14,547 bases of DNA from Rhodospirillales bacterium (GTDB lineage Bacteria > Pseudomonadota > Alphaproteobacteria > Rhodospirillales > JAPHTL01), in NCBI GenBank assembly GCA_026193355.1, contig JAPHTL010000347.1:1-14547 (forward strand). Direction: 5' to 3'. Shown one piece after another: positions 1 to 7,446 of the stretch (position 1 is its first letter; each line of letters begins with the position of its first letter). The notes beneath the pieces were generated by a model. That model made no database searches. It saw only the letters and a list, made by a program, of their open reading frames with translations, and was not told the DNA's origin. The translations under genes were made by a program, and so were the position numbers.

Positions 1-291
1 CTCCCTTGAAACCCGCTGCCCCTTCCCCTCTTCGATCGCCATGTCATTGACGCCAAAAGAGAAAACCAGCGCACCGTCCGCCCCTTCGGGCAGGCGCGGG
101 GTGCATTCGGCCCGCCAGCGCGCAGCAATCATCGTCGAGGTTTCCGCCCGAACCCCCAGATTGTAGCAGGTGACATCGTGGCCCTTCCTGGCTTCGTGCG
201 CGCACAAACGACCGGGCCAGCCCAGATAATCCGTATCCCCCGTTCCCGCCGTGATGCTGTCGCCGACAAAGCAAATCCTGATGCGGGTCAT
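1..291 (-). CDS. SGNH/GDSL-type hydrolase, N-terminal part (cut by window edge)
   Basis: Ninety-seven codons of an SGNH/GDSL esterase/lipase-type hydrolase; the C-terminus lies beyond position 1. Block I is FVGDSIT (residues 8-14), with Ser12 as predicted nucleophile. Block II Gly is in NLG (44-46), and block III is GVND (80-83), with Asn82 as oxyanion-hole residue. The block V Asp-His pair would be outside the window. The family hydrolyses ester bonds of lipids, sugars or peptidoglycan; the substrate cannot be told from this fragment. There is no signal peptide, so a cytoplasmic enzyme is likely. The ATG overlaps the stop of the CCA-transferase gene as ATGA (288-291), which implies translational coupling as last gene seen in that run. 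The family call is firm, the specific function unknown. Confidence 0.85.
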   Translation of the reverse strand, partial: MTRIRICFVGDSITAGTGDTDYLGWPGRLCAHEARKGHDVTCYNLGVRAETSTMIAARWRAECTPRLPEGADGALVFSFGVNDMAIEEGKGQRVSRE

Positions 292-1589
292 GTTGCCTCT
301 CCTATCCGTGCCTTCAGCTCAATCATGCATTCAGTGTGATCGGCATTGCAGCCGCCGTCCACCCACCAGTCCTCGACCGTACGCAGAAGCGCCCCCATCC
401 GAAGGCCCGGTTCAATTCCAAGACTTTCCGCATCCCGCCCCCTGAGGGGAAAATGAACGGGATCCCATCCCTCGGTTCCGGCGATCAACGCCTTCCACGC
501 CTCGGTTTCCGCCGCCGGCAGCCTTGATTGTTCTGCAAGTTTGTCCGCCCACGCAAGAAGCGCCATGTCGCGCAGGTCTTCGGGCCCATACCGGAAAAGG
601 GCGGCGCGCAACGCGTTCCCTGACAAGTCGGCTGTCACCGAAAGAGGCGGTGACGCCATGACGATCAGGCGATGTCGCTGATGATTCGACAGGCGCAGCC
701 TGTCGGCGACCACGGCAGCCCCGTCTGCATCCGTATCCAGAAGGGCGGCAAGGCGGCGCAAGGGATCGATGACCACCGAATCAAAGCGGATCGCATTGCT
801 GTCCAGCCACTGCATGATGCGCAGGCGACCGACATCCGTTGCGGCTTCTGGCAGAATGTGTTCGATCACGTGCTGTGATCGCATCAGGGTGACCATCCCC
901 GCCGGATCGGGCGCGGAGAGGAGCCGAAACAGTTCCCCGCGCACCCGTTCCCCCGAAAGGGTCGGCAGCTTGTGGGCGCGGGAGCGGCAGGCGGCAAGGG
1001 CATCGGAATCAGCCGGTGGCTGACCCAGTTCGGCATAGAAACGGAAATAACGCAGCAAACGAAGGACGTCTTCGTCGATCCGTTCCGCCGCACGTCCGAC
1101 AAAACGGATTCGCCCGTAGCCAAGATCTTCCAGACCGCCGAATGGATCGTAGACGTCGCCGTCCAGATTGCATGACAGGGCATTGATGGTGAAGTCCCGC
1201 CGCGCGGCATCTTCCGTCCAGTCGCGGGAAAAGGCGACGGTGGCATGGCGGCCATGGGTTTCGACATCGCGGCGAAGGGTCGTGATCTCGTAATGCGCCT
1301 CGCCGATCACCGCCGTCACCGTCCCATGCGCAATCCCGGTTGGAATGGCCTTGATCCCCGCCGCGTCAAGAAGCGCGATAACCCTTTCCGGGGGTTCTGG
1401 TGTGGCGATATCAATGTCGCGGACCGGCCGTTTGAGGATGGAATCCCGAACGCAGCCGCCAACAAAGCGCGCTTCCTCGCCACCCGCCATCAACGCCGCC
1501 ATGACGGCTTTCGCCTCGGGCGTGTTCATCCACGCCTGGGGGGAGAGCTTGCCGGTCGGTTCCAGCGAGGAGTACGGATCTCGGATCAT
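288..1589 (-). CDS. cca: CCA tRNA nucleotidyltransferase / poly(A) polymerase family
   Basis: Class II nucleotidyltransferase that adds or repairs the 3'-terminal CCA of tRNA in the cytoplasm, using CTP and ATP without a template. With the start used here (433 aa) the signatures are: GGCVRD at 44-49, DID at 58-60 carrying the two metal-binding carboxylates, the RRDFTINAL motif near 130-138, and the neck helix EDVLRLLRYFRF around 173-184. Poly(A) polymerase I shares this fold, but the length and the alphaproteobacterial neighbourhood favour CCA addition. ATG at 1589 was chosen; an in-frame TTG at 1601 would add four residues, and neither has a good Shine-Dalgarno. The gene lies 69 nt downstream of the DUF6111 gene and overlaps the GDSL gene by 4 nt. 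The activity (full CCA or A-adding only) is inferred from the family. Confidence 0.93.
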   Translation of the reverse strand: MIRDPYSSLEPTGKLSPQAWMNTPEAKAVMAALMAGGEEARFVGGCVRDSILKRPVRDIDIATPEPPERVIALLDAAGIKAIPTGIAHGTVTAVIGEAHYEITTLRRDVETHGRHATVAFSRDWTEDAARRDFTINALSCNLDGDVYDPFGGLEDLGYGRIRFVGRAAERIDEDVLRLLRYFRFYAELGQPPADSDALAACRSRAHKLPTLSGERVRGELFRLLSAPDPAGMVTLMRSQHVIEHILPEAATDVGRLRIMQWLDSNAIRFDSVVIDPLRRLAALLDTDADGAAVVADRLRLSNHQRHRLIVMASPPLSVTADLSGNALRAALFRYGPEDLRDMALLAWADKLAEQSRLPAAETEAWKALIAGTEGWDPVHFPLRGRDAESLGIEPGLRMGALLRTVEDWWVDGGCNADHTECMIELKARIGEAT

Positions 1590-1658
1590 CGTATCTGCCA
1601 ATACATGGTGACAGTCCCGATTGTAGCCCTCAGGCCGGATGGGCGATAGACGGACCCG

Positions 1659-1919
1659 TCATTTCACATGACCCGGGATGATCCGTCCATCTTCGTATCG
1701 CGGCGCATGATAGACCCCGCCGGGATCGTCGCCGGAAAAGCTCATGAACACCAGTCCGCTTGCGGCCAGCAGGAAACCGGCGATGATCAGCCAGAACCAC
1801 GGCCCGGACTTCCAGTCGGGCAGGGCTTTTTCATGGCGACGCCCCCAAAGAAAAAACCAGGCCAGATAGAGGGCCAGCGGCGCGAGAAAAGGAAGGATGT
1901 ATTGCAGAAGAATACGCAT
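1659..1919 (-). CDS. DUF6111 family small membrane protein
   Basis: An 86-residue protein with two predicted transmembrane helices, about residues 5-25 (hydrophobic with a Pro, then WFFLWGRRHEK) and 41-61 (FWLIIAGFLLAASGLVFMSF). A basic cytoplasmic-type loop separates them, and the C-terminal tail is polar (YEDGRIIPGHVK). Size and sequence fit the DUF6111 family, which in alphaproteobacteria sits between a Nudix hydrolase gene and a CCA-transferase gene, exactly as here. No enzymatic motif is visible. It starts 6 nt after the Nudix stop, so it is almost certainly cotranscribed; the nearest GGAG is about 14 nt upstream of the ATG, so initiation may rely on coupling. Function is unknown; inner-membrane location is inferred. 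Confidence 0.85.
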   Translation of the reverse strand: MRILLQYILPFLAPLALYLAWFFLWGRRHEKALPDWKSGPWFWLIIAGFLLAASGLVFMSFSGDDPGGVYHAPRYEDGRIIPGHVK

Positions 1920-1925
1920 GATGGA

Positions 1926-2594
1926 TCAGGAGTTCTCCGGGCCGCTCAGGACCTCATAAAGGTTTATCAACATTCCGGCGGTTGCCCCCCAGATATAGTA
2001 ATCGCCATAGGGCATCGCATGAAAATATCGGGGTTCGCCTTCATAGACGACGCTGTGCCGCTGATGATTCGCAGGGTTGAGCAAGAAAGAAAGGGGAACC
2101 TCGAACACCTCGTCAACCTCGTGTGGGTCGGGCTTCACATCAAAAGGCGGCGTGACCAGACCGACCACCGGAACGACATGAAAACCGGTGCGCGTCACAT
2201 AGGTATCCAGACGCCCGATGGTTTCGATGCGATCCCGGGCAAGGCCAACTTCCTCTTCTGTCTCGCGCAGGGCGGCTTCAAGGGGTGTGCCATCGGCCTC
2301 CTCGATATGGCCACCGGGAAAACTGACCTGTCCGGCGTGATTGGCAAGATGGGCCGTGCGGCGGGTAAAAAGGACCGTCATACCGTCCGGGCGATCAACC
2401 AAGGGGACCAGAACGGCGGCGGGAATCAACTCGCCTGTCGGGTGCATTCCCGGATTCAGCGCGTGGTCTCCACGACCCGCCACCACCGATTCGGCATCGG
2501 CGGGAAGGCCCTTGCTGGCAAAGCGGCTGATGATCGCCGTGCGGGTCAATCCTCCCGCGACGGACCCAAGGGGAAGAACAGGCTCTGGCTCCAT
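1926..2594 (-). CDS. Nudix hydrolase, CoA pyrophosphatase type (NudL-like)
   Basis: Predicted to hydrolyse coenzyme A and its thioesters to phosphopantetheine compounds plus 3',5'-ADP. With the start used (222 aa), residues 76-94 carry the CoA-specific signature (FTRRTAHLANHAGQVSFPGG), followed by the Nudix box at 95-118, whose core RETEEEVGL supplies the metal-binding glutamates. The C-terminal YYIWGATAGMLINL is also typical of the family. The start is uncertain. ATG at 2594 overlaps the DUF1285 gene by 49 nt and has a distant GGAGAGG. A TTG at 2549 would give a 4-nt TTGA overlap and an N-terminus of more usual family length, but its GGAGG is only one base away. Cytoplasmic; likely cotranscribed with its neighbours. 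The family is clear, the substrate inferred from the signature. Confidence 0.9.
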   Translation of the reverse strand: MEPEPVLPLGSVAGGLTRTAIISRFASKGLPADAESVVAGRGDHALNPGMHPTGELIPAAVLVPLVDRPDGMTVLFTRRTAHLANHAGQVSFPGGHIEEADGTPLEAALRETEEEVGLARDRIETIGRLDTYVTRTGFHVVPVVGLVTPPFDVKPDPHEVDEVFEVPLSFLLNPANHQRHSVVYEGEPRYFHAMPYGDYYIWGATAGMLINLYEVLSGPENS

Positions 2595-3142
2595 ACGCCG
2601 TAAACATCCTCTCCGTCCACGTTGCATTCCTGCGCCCGATCAACCAGCTCATAGAACACGGATCGTGACAACCGGGCGCGCAACCCCCCGCGGACCTCCA
2701 CATAGGGGGACGGTTCGCCCGTATCGGGATGGTTGACCACCTCAAGCGGGTTGTCCACCCCCAAGGCAATGATTTCGTCGACGTTGGTGCGGAAACTGAT
2801 AACGCCATCGGCCCCTTGACCGGAAACAAACATCTCGACCGCCATGAACGGCGCGTCATCGACAGTGATGCGCCCGACTTCCGCAGGGGTAACCATCCAG
2901 TAGTCCCCATTGGCGTCACGTTGCAAGGTGGAGGCGAAAAGACAAACCATCTCCTTGCGGCCAATCGGCGAGCCCTGATAATGCCAGCGCCCTTCGCGGT
3001 CGATACGAATGTCTATATCACCGCAATAGACGCGATGCCTCGACGGCGGCAAAACCAGCCCCGGAATTTCGGGAACGCCATCCGCTTCGGCAGCAACCGC
3101 GACATGTTGCGCCTGCATATCCTTGCAGTTTTTATCCTTCAT
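2546..3142 (-). CDS. DUF1285 family protein
   Basis: A 198-residue soluble protein matching the DUF1285 pattern. The core runs from about residue 39 (YCGDIDIRIDREGRWHYQG) through SPIGRKEMVCLFASTL (58-73) and YWMVTPAEVGRITVDDAPFM (81-100) to a C-terminal VYGVWSQSLFFPLG. No catalytic signature, signal peptide or membrane segment is seen. It is the first gene of the run leading to the Nudix, DUF6111, CCA-transferase and GDSL genes, an order recurrent in alphaproteobacteria. ATG at 3142 has AGGA almost touching it; a second ATG at 3118 also has AAGGA very close, so the first eight residues are uncertain. The molecular role of the family is not known to me. Confidence 0.88.
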   Translation of the reverse strand: MKDKNCKDMQAQHVAVAAEADGVPEIPGLVLPPSRHRVYCGDIDIRIDREGRWHYQGSPIGRKEMVCLFASTLQRDANGDYWMVTPAEVGRITVDDAPFMAVEMFVSGQGADGVISFRTNVDEIIALGVDNPLEVVNHPDTGEPSPYVEVRGGLRARLSRSVFYELVDRAQECNVDGEDVYGVWSQSLFFPLGPSRED

Positions 3143-3164
3143 CCTGGCTCTTCACTTTTTATCT

Positions 3165-3227
3165 GGCGCTTTTTCACGCCTTGCTTCGGCTGGGGTCCTT
3201 ACCCCTGTTTTGCATATGGCTATATGC
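3165..3227. repeat. Three short inverted repeats in the divergent intergenic region
   Basis: The 220-nt gap between the divergent DUF1285 and pirin genes holds three dyads. They are GGCG/CGCC around an 8-nt loop (3165-3180), GGGGT-CCTT-ACCCC (3192-3205) and GCATAT-GGCT-ATATGC (3212-3227). The last two have perfect 5-bp and 6-bp arms and 4-nt loops. They could be operator half-sites or stem-loops in the DUF1285 leader (minus strand). On the plus strand the middle one is followed by TGTTTT, but no gene precedes it that would need a terminator. No binding protein can be named. Confidence 0.4.
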
Positions 3228-3315
3228 CTCGGTGGTTACAACTCGCTCGACCCATTCCTTTGTAATTTTTTTGTGACCGCTTTTCAGGACTCCAAATCAA
3301 CCGGCTCCATCACCA

Positions 3316-3321
3316 TATAGT
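3316..3321 (+). promoter_or_regulatory. Possible -10 box (TATAGT) for the pirin gene
   Basis: TATAGT lies 41 nt before the pirin ATG and matches the sigma70 -10 consensus at 5 of 6 positions. No good -35 element is found 16-19 nt upstream, so this is a weak prediction. Confidence 0.25.
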
Positions 3322-3362
3322 CCCTGCCCCACCGGACAGAGAAGAATGGAAAGGAACCACCG

Positions 3363-4064
3363 ATGATCGAGGTCTCCCCCCGCGAATCCATGGGCCGCAA
3401 TCAGATCGGATGGCTGGACGCCACGCACCACTTCAGCTTCGGCGACTATCATGATCCCACACGCATAAACTTCGGCCCCCTGCGCGTCTGGAATGACGAC
3501 CTTTTCCGTTCCGGCGGCGGCTTCCCCATGCATCCCCACAAGGACATGGAGATCATCACCTTTGTCCATAGGGGCGAGATAAGCCATGCGGATTCGCTGG
3601 GCAATGGCGGCACGGTTGGCAAGGGTGATGTCCAGGTCATGTCGGCCGGAACGGGCATCGTCCATTCTGAATTCAACAACGGCCCCGAAGACCTTGAGCT
3701 TTTCCAGATCTGGATTCTTCCCGACGCGAAGGATCACACGCCGCGCTGGGAAACGCGACAGTTCTCCCGGCAGGATCGCAAAGGCCGTCTTGTCGAACTT
3801 GTATCTGGCCGAACGGCGGGCGCACCAGGCAGCCTGAGAATTCATCAGGACGCCGCCCTGTTCGCCACCGACCTTGACGCTGGCGAAACCGTGACCCACC
3901 CAATCGAACCGGGCCGTCGCGCCTATGCCGTCGCCATCGACGGGAGGATCACCATCAACGGCGTGCGTGCACCGGCCCGCGCCGGGATTCAGGCAACAGA
4001 CGAGGATGCAATCGTCATTACCGCTGAAGAACCGGGACAGGTCGTTGTCCTCGACCTGCCCTGA
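3363..4064 (+). CDS. Pirin family protein (bicupin)
   Basis: A 233-residue pirin/YhhW-type protein: two cupin beta-barrels, with the metal site in the N-terminal barrel. The expected ligands are all present: His57 and His59 in the HPHKDME segment, and His101 and Glu103 in GTGIVHSEFN. The N-terminal GWLDATHHFSFGDYHDP is also a family hallmark. Characterised bacterial members bind iron or another transition metal and some have quercetin 2,3-dioxygenase activity; the physiological substrate here cannot be inferred. The C-terminal cupin (about 140-233) ends VVVLDLP. The ATG at 3363 has AAGGA about 8 nt upstream. It is the first plus-strand gene after the divergent region, with no clear terminator after it. 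Cytoplasmic, as no signal peptide is seen. Confidence 0.93.
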   Translation: MIEVSPRESMGRNQIGWLDATHHFSFGDYHDPTRINFGPLRVWNDDLFRSGGGFPMHPHKDMEIITFVHRGEISHADSLGNGGTVGKGDVQVMSAGTGIVHSEFNNGPEDLELFQIWILPDAKDHTPRWETRQFSRQDRKGRLVELVSGRTAGAPGSLRIHQDAALFATDLDAGETVTHPIEPGRRAYAVAIDGRITINGVRAPARAGIQATDEDAIVITAEEPGQVVVLDLP

Positions 4065-4180
4065 ACCATATCCCGTCGCAGACGCGAATCCTTCCCCCGC
4101 CACCCGTTAAGCGTTAAACTTCCGGCTACGGCCCATTACGTCGGAAAGCGTGCAGTCAGGAACAGGAAGGATGAACGCCC

Positions 4181-4582
4181 ATGCCGTTCGTGAGGCGAAA
4201 CGCCGAAGGGAAGGTCGAGGCGGTTTTCGCCCAGCCTGAAGCCGGCGCGATGGAGGAGTTGCCGCACGACGACCCCTCCATCAAGGAGTTCCTTCATACG
4301 GAAGGACCGGATGCCGAGGAAGACCCCGAATGGGTTCATTCCGACCTTTCCCTTGTGCGTGTCATCGAGGATCTGGTCGATATCCTGATCGACAAGGGAG
4401 TTCTTTCCTTTACCGACCTGCCTGTCCCGGCCCAACAGAAACTGATGGGCCGGCGTGGGCTGCGCAAGGATCTGGAATACGTCGCCAAGCTGTTCCCCGA
4501 CGACGATGAGGAACACTACTACATGGCGCCGGGCGACGTGTACGGCGACTATAACGGTGGCGCCGAGGACGAAAACACCTGA
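4181..4582 (+). CDS. Uncharacterised acidic protein (often labelled 'tryptophan synthase subunit beta like')
   Basis: A 133-residue, strongly acidic protein. The centre (51-95) is predicted helical and contains the recognisable SDLSLVRVIEDLVDILIDKG followed by FTDLPVPAQQKLMGRRGLR. The N-terminus begins MPFVRRNAEGKV, and the C-terminus is rich in Asp, Glu, Gly and Tyr. This pattern recurs in alpha- and some gammaproteobacteria under the name 'tryptophan synthase subunit beta like protein'. Nothing resembling the PLP-binding TrpB fold is present and the protein is about a third of TrpB length, so that name should not be read as a function. AGGAAGGA about 9 nt before the ATG supports the start. 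It converges on gcvPB with only 9 nt between the stops. No signal peptide or metal motif; role unknown. Confidence 0.8.
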   Translation: MPFVRRNAEGKVEAVFAQPEAGAMEELPHDDPSIKEFLHTEGPDAEEDPEWVHSDLSLVRVIEDLVDILIDKGVLSFTDLPVPAQQKLMGRRGLRKDLEYVAKLFPDDDEEHYYMAPGDVYGDYNGGAEDENT

Positions 4583-4591
4583 TCCCGGATT

Positions 4592-6103
4592 TCACTCAGA
4601 CGTATTCTGGGCGGAGTCCTCTTTTTTCCAGCGAAGCACCGGGCTGCGCGCTGCCGCCGTTTCATCCAGCCGGCGGCGGGGTGTCATGCGCGGGGCGTTC
4701 TTGAAATAACCCGCATCCCCGTTCGCCGCGCGCGCCGCCAGTCCCTTCACCATCTCGATAAAGCCATCCAGCGATTCGCGGCTTTCGGTTTCCGTTGGTT
4801 CCATCAAAAGCGCCCCATGAACGACCAGCGGGAAATACATGGTCATCGGATGGACGCCTTCGTCGATCATCGCCTTGGCGAAATCGAGGGTACTGACGCC
4901 GGTATCCTTCAGGAAACGGTCATCGAACAGGGCTTCGTGCATGCACGGACCACCGAACGACGGCGTCAGGGTATCGCCCAACCGCGCCAGAAGGTAATTG
5001 GCGGAAAGGACCGCATCGGCGGAAGCCTGCCGCAGCCCGTCGGAACCCATGCTCATCATGTAGGACAAGGCCCGGACGAAAACGCCGAACTGCCCGTGGA
5101 ACGCCTTCATCCTGCCAAACGGTTTGGCGTCCGAGCGGCTTTCATGTTCGACCATCCTGAAACCGTCGGCGTCATGCACCACATAGGGAACCGGCACGAA
5201 GGGAGCCAATGCCTCGGAAAACACGGTCGGGCCGCTGCCCGGTCCGCCGCCGCCGTGGGGCGTCGAAAACGTCTTGTGCAAGTTGATATGCATGCAATCG
5301 ATGCCGAGATCACCGGGCCTGACGCGACCGACTATGGCGTTGAAGTTCGCCCCGTCGCAGTAGAAATAGGCGCCCACTGCGTGGACCGCCTCGGCGATTT
5401 CCAGAATGTCGTTTTCGAACAGACCGCAGGTGTTGGGATTGGTCAGCATTACGGCGGCCACATCCGTATCGAGCTTTTCCTTCAACGCGTCAAGGTCGAC
5501 ACGCCCTTGCGCGTTGGCCGGGATGGATTCGACGGCATAGCCGCAAAGCGCCGCGCTGGCCGGATTGGTGCCATGCGCCGATTCGGGGACCAGAACCTTC
5601 TTGCGCGGATTTCCCTGGTCCTCCAGCGCCGCGCGAATGGCCATCAGGCCGCAAAGCTCGCCATGCGCGCCCGCCGCAGGCGACATCGCCACCGCAGGCA
5701 TGTTGGTCAGGACGCGAAGCCAGTGGGCGCAGGTCTCGATCAACTCCAGCGCGCCCTGCACCGTCGATTCCGGTTGCAGGGGATGCAGGTCGGAAAGACC
5801 GGGAAGCCGCGCCATCTTCTCGTTCAGACGCGGATTATGCTTCATGGTGCATGAACCGAGCGGATACATGCCCAGATCGATCGCATAGTTCTTTTGCGAC
5901 AGCCGCATGTAATGACGAACCACTTCGGGCTCCGACAGGTTGGGCAGGCCGATCGCCTCGTCCCGCCCCATGTCACCAAGCCGCCCCTTGACCTTGGGCG
6001 GATCGGGCAGATCGACGGCGGTGACGCCGGGGGTATCCTGTTCAAAGATCAGCGTGGCTTCGACCTGAAGGCCGCGGTTGCCTGTAATCGTCCGCGTCGG
6101 CAT
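4592..6103 (-). CDS. gcvPB: Glycine dehydrogenase (decarboxylating) subunit 2
   Basis: The C-terminal half of a split P protein of the glycine cleavage system, 503 aa. It carries the PLP-binding lysine, Lys277, in NLHKTFSTPHGGGGPG. With subunit 1 it decarboxylates glycine and passes the aminomethyl group to the lipoyl arm of GcvH. Other family blocks seen are YPLGSCTMKHNP (80-91), SPAAGAHGE (141-149), PESAHGTNPASA (173-184) and TNPNTCGLFE (221-230). Its ATG overlaps the gcvPA stop by one base (TGATG, 6101-6105), implying coupled translation and a stoichiometric subunit pair. It is the last gene of the operon; no intrinsic terminator is visible in the 9 nt before the convergent gene ends. Cytoplasmic. 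Confidence 0.97.
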   Translation of the reverse strand: MPTRTITGNRGLQVEATLIFEQDTPGVTAVDLPDPPKVKGRLGDMGRDEAIGLPNLSEPEVVRHYMRLSQKNYAIDLGMYPLGSCTMKHNPRLNEKMARLPGLSDLHPLQPESTVQGALELIETCAHWLRVLTNMPAVAMSPAAGAHGELCGLMAIRAALEDQGNPRKKVLVPESAHGTNPASAALCGYAVESIPANAQGRVDLDALKEKLDTDVAAVMLTNPNTCGLFENDILEIAEAVHAVGAYFYCDGANFNAIVGRVRPGDLGIDCMHINLHKTFSTPHGGGGPGSGPTVFSEALAPFVPVPYVVHDADGFRMVEHESRSDAKPFGRMKAFHGQFGVFVRALSYMMSMGSDGLRQASADAVLSANYLLARLGDTLTPSFGGPCMHEALFDDRFLKDTGVSTLDFAKAMIDEGVHPMTMYFPLVVHGALLMEPTETESRESLDGFIEMVKGLAARAANGDAGYFKNAPRMTPRRRLDETAAARSPVLRWKKEDSAQNTSE

Positions 6104-7446
6104 CAGAGAACCTCCCCCAGCGCCTCGGCAAGGGCATCCATATCCCCGACCGTGTTGGTTTCACTCGCCGCCACCAGCATCAGATCGGCCAGCGACGGAT
6201 CGTCGGGGTAGAGGCGCGAAACGGGAACGCCCCCAAGAATTCCCTTTGCGGCAAGCGCTTCGACAACACCGCCGGCAGGTTTGGGAAGGCGCAGGGTGAA
6301 CTCATTGAAGAAACTGTCGTTGATCACCTCGACCCCCGCGATGCCACCCAGCTTTTCAGCCAACAGCGCGGCGTTGGCGTGGTTGATGGCCGCCAGCTTG
6401 CCAAACCCTGCCTCACCCAGCAGGGTCAGATGAATGGTGAAGGCCAGCGCACACAGGCCGGAGTTCGTGCAGATGTTGCTTGTCGCCTTTTCGCGCCGGA
6501 TGTGTTGTTCGCGGGTGGACAGGGTCAGCACCCAGCCGCGCCGCCCATCGACATCCGTCGTCTGACCGACCAGCCTGCCGGGCATCTGACGCACCAGCTT
6601 CTGGCGCGTCGCCATCAGGCCAAGGTAAGGACCGCCGAAGCTGAGACCGTTGCCCAGTGACTGCCCCTCGCCGATCATGATATCCGCGCCCATGTCGCCG
6701 GGTGGCTTGACCGCGCCGAGGGATACCACCTCATTGACCGCGACAACCAGCAGAACACCCTTCTCATGGCAGGCTGCCGCAAGGGCGGTCGCGTCACGAA
6801 GGTGGCCGAAAAAGGTCGGGTTCTGGACCACGACGCAGGCTGTGTTCTCGTCGATCATGGCGGCCAGGTCCTCGCCGCCCATCGGGTCGGGTTCGGCCAT
6901 GGCCACCTCGAAATCGAGGAACCGGGCCTGGGTTTTCACCACATCCCTGTATTGAGGATGCAGACCGCCCGAAAGGACCGCCTTGTTGCGCTTGGTGACC
7001 CGTGCAGCCATCAGAACCGCCTCGGCGCAGGCCGTCGCACCGTCGTACAACGACGCGTTGGCGACCTCCATCCCGGTCAGAAGCGCCACCTGGGTCTGGA
7101 ATTCGAACAGGTATTGCAAGGTGCCCTGGGACACTTCGGGCTGATAGGGCGTGTAGGATGTCAGGAATTCGCCCCGTTGGATCATGTGATCGACGGTCGA
7201 TGGCACGTGGTGCCGATAGGCCCCTGCCCCAAGGAAAGACGGCACCGTCCCCGTTCCCATGTTTTTGGCCGCCATTGCAGCGATTGCGCGCTCGACATCC
7301 ATCTCGCCCGCGTGGGAGGGCAAATCGACAGGCGCATCGAGAAGAACGCTTGCCGGGACGTCACAAAAAAGCGCATCGACGGACTTCGCGCCGATGGCCT
7401 GCAACATGTCGGCGCGATCAACCGCGCTGAGGGGCAGGTAACGCAT
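6103..7446 (-). CDS. gcvPA: Glycine dehydrogenase (decarboxylating) subunit 1
   Basis: The N-terminal half of the split P protein, 447 aa, the usual subunit 1 length. It starts MRYLPLSAVDRADMLQAIG and contains GAGAYRHHVPSTVDHM (73-88), TSYTPYQPEVSQGTLQ (95-110) and LYDGATACAEA (133-143), all typical. It has an aminotransferase fold but lacks the PLP lysine, which gcvPB supplies. Start and stop both overlap neighbours by one base as TGATG: gcvH before it (7444-7448) and gcvPB after it. Many alphaproteobacteria carry a fused gcvP; the split form here resembles Rhodospirillales-type, Firmicute and Thermus arrangements. Expression is expected to follow the glycine riboswitch upstream of gcvT. Confidence 0.97.
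   Translation of the reverse strand: MRYLPLSAVDRADMLQAIGAKSVDALFCDVPASVLLDAPVDLPSHAGEMDVERAIAAMAAKNMGTGTVPSFLGAGAYRHHVPSTVDHMIQRGEFLTSYTPYQPEVSQGTLQYLFEFQTQVALLTGMEVANASLYDGATACAEAVLMAARVTKRNKAVLSGGLHPQYRDVVKTQARFLDFEVAMAEPDPMGGEDLAAMIDENTACVVVQNPTFFGHLRDATALAAACHEKGVLLVVAVNEVVSLGAVKPPGDMGADIMIGEGQSLGNGLSFGGPYLGLMATRQKLVRQMPGRLVGQTTDVDGRRGWVLTLSTREQHIRREKATSNICTNSGLCALAFTIHLTLLGEAGFGKLAAINHANAALLAEKLGGIAGVEVINDSFFNEFTLRLPKPAGGVVEALAAKGILGGVPVSRLYPDDPSLADLMLVAASETNTVGDMDALAEALGEVL

Noticed and set aside
44..274. A 76-codon minus-strand frame within the GDSL hydrolase
   Set aside because: The frame starting at 291 contains the GDS, NLG and GVND blocks in order; this one is a shadow.
1649..1660. 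GACGG/CCGTC dyad at the end of the DUF6111 gene as a terminator
   Set aside because: The loop is two bases and no T-run follows; the downstream CCA-transferase gene is probably in the same transcript.
1668..2603. A 311-codon open frame on the plus strand opposite the DUF6111 and Nudix genes
   Set aside because: It is antisense to two well-recognised genes, has no recognisable domain, and such frames are expected in GC-rich coding DNA.
3297..4103. A 268-codon open frame on the minus strand opposite the pirin gene
   Set aside because: Pirin carries all metal ligands in the plus frame; the antisense product resembles no family.
4817..5854. A 345-codon open frame antisense to gcvPB, rich in Arg, His and Gly
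   Set aside because: Composition is that of a reverse-strand shadow, and it lies wholly inside a certain gene.
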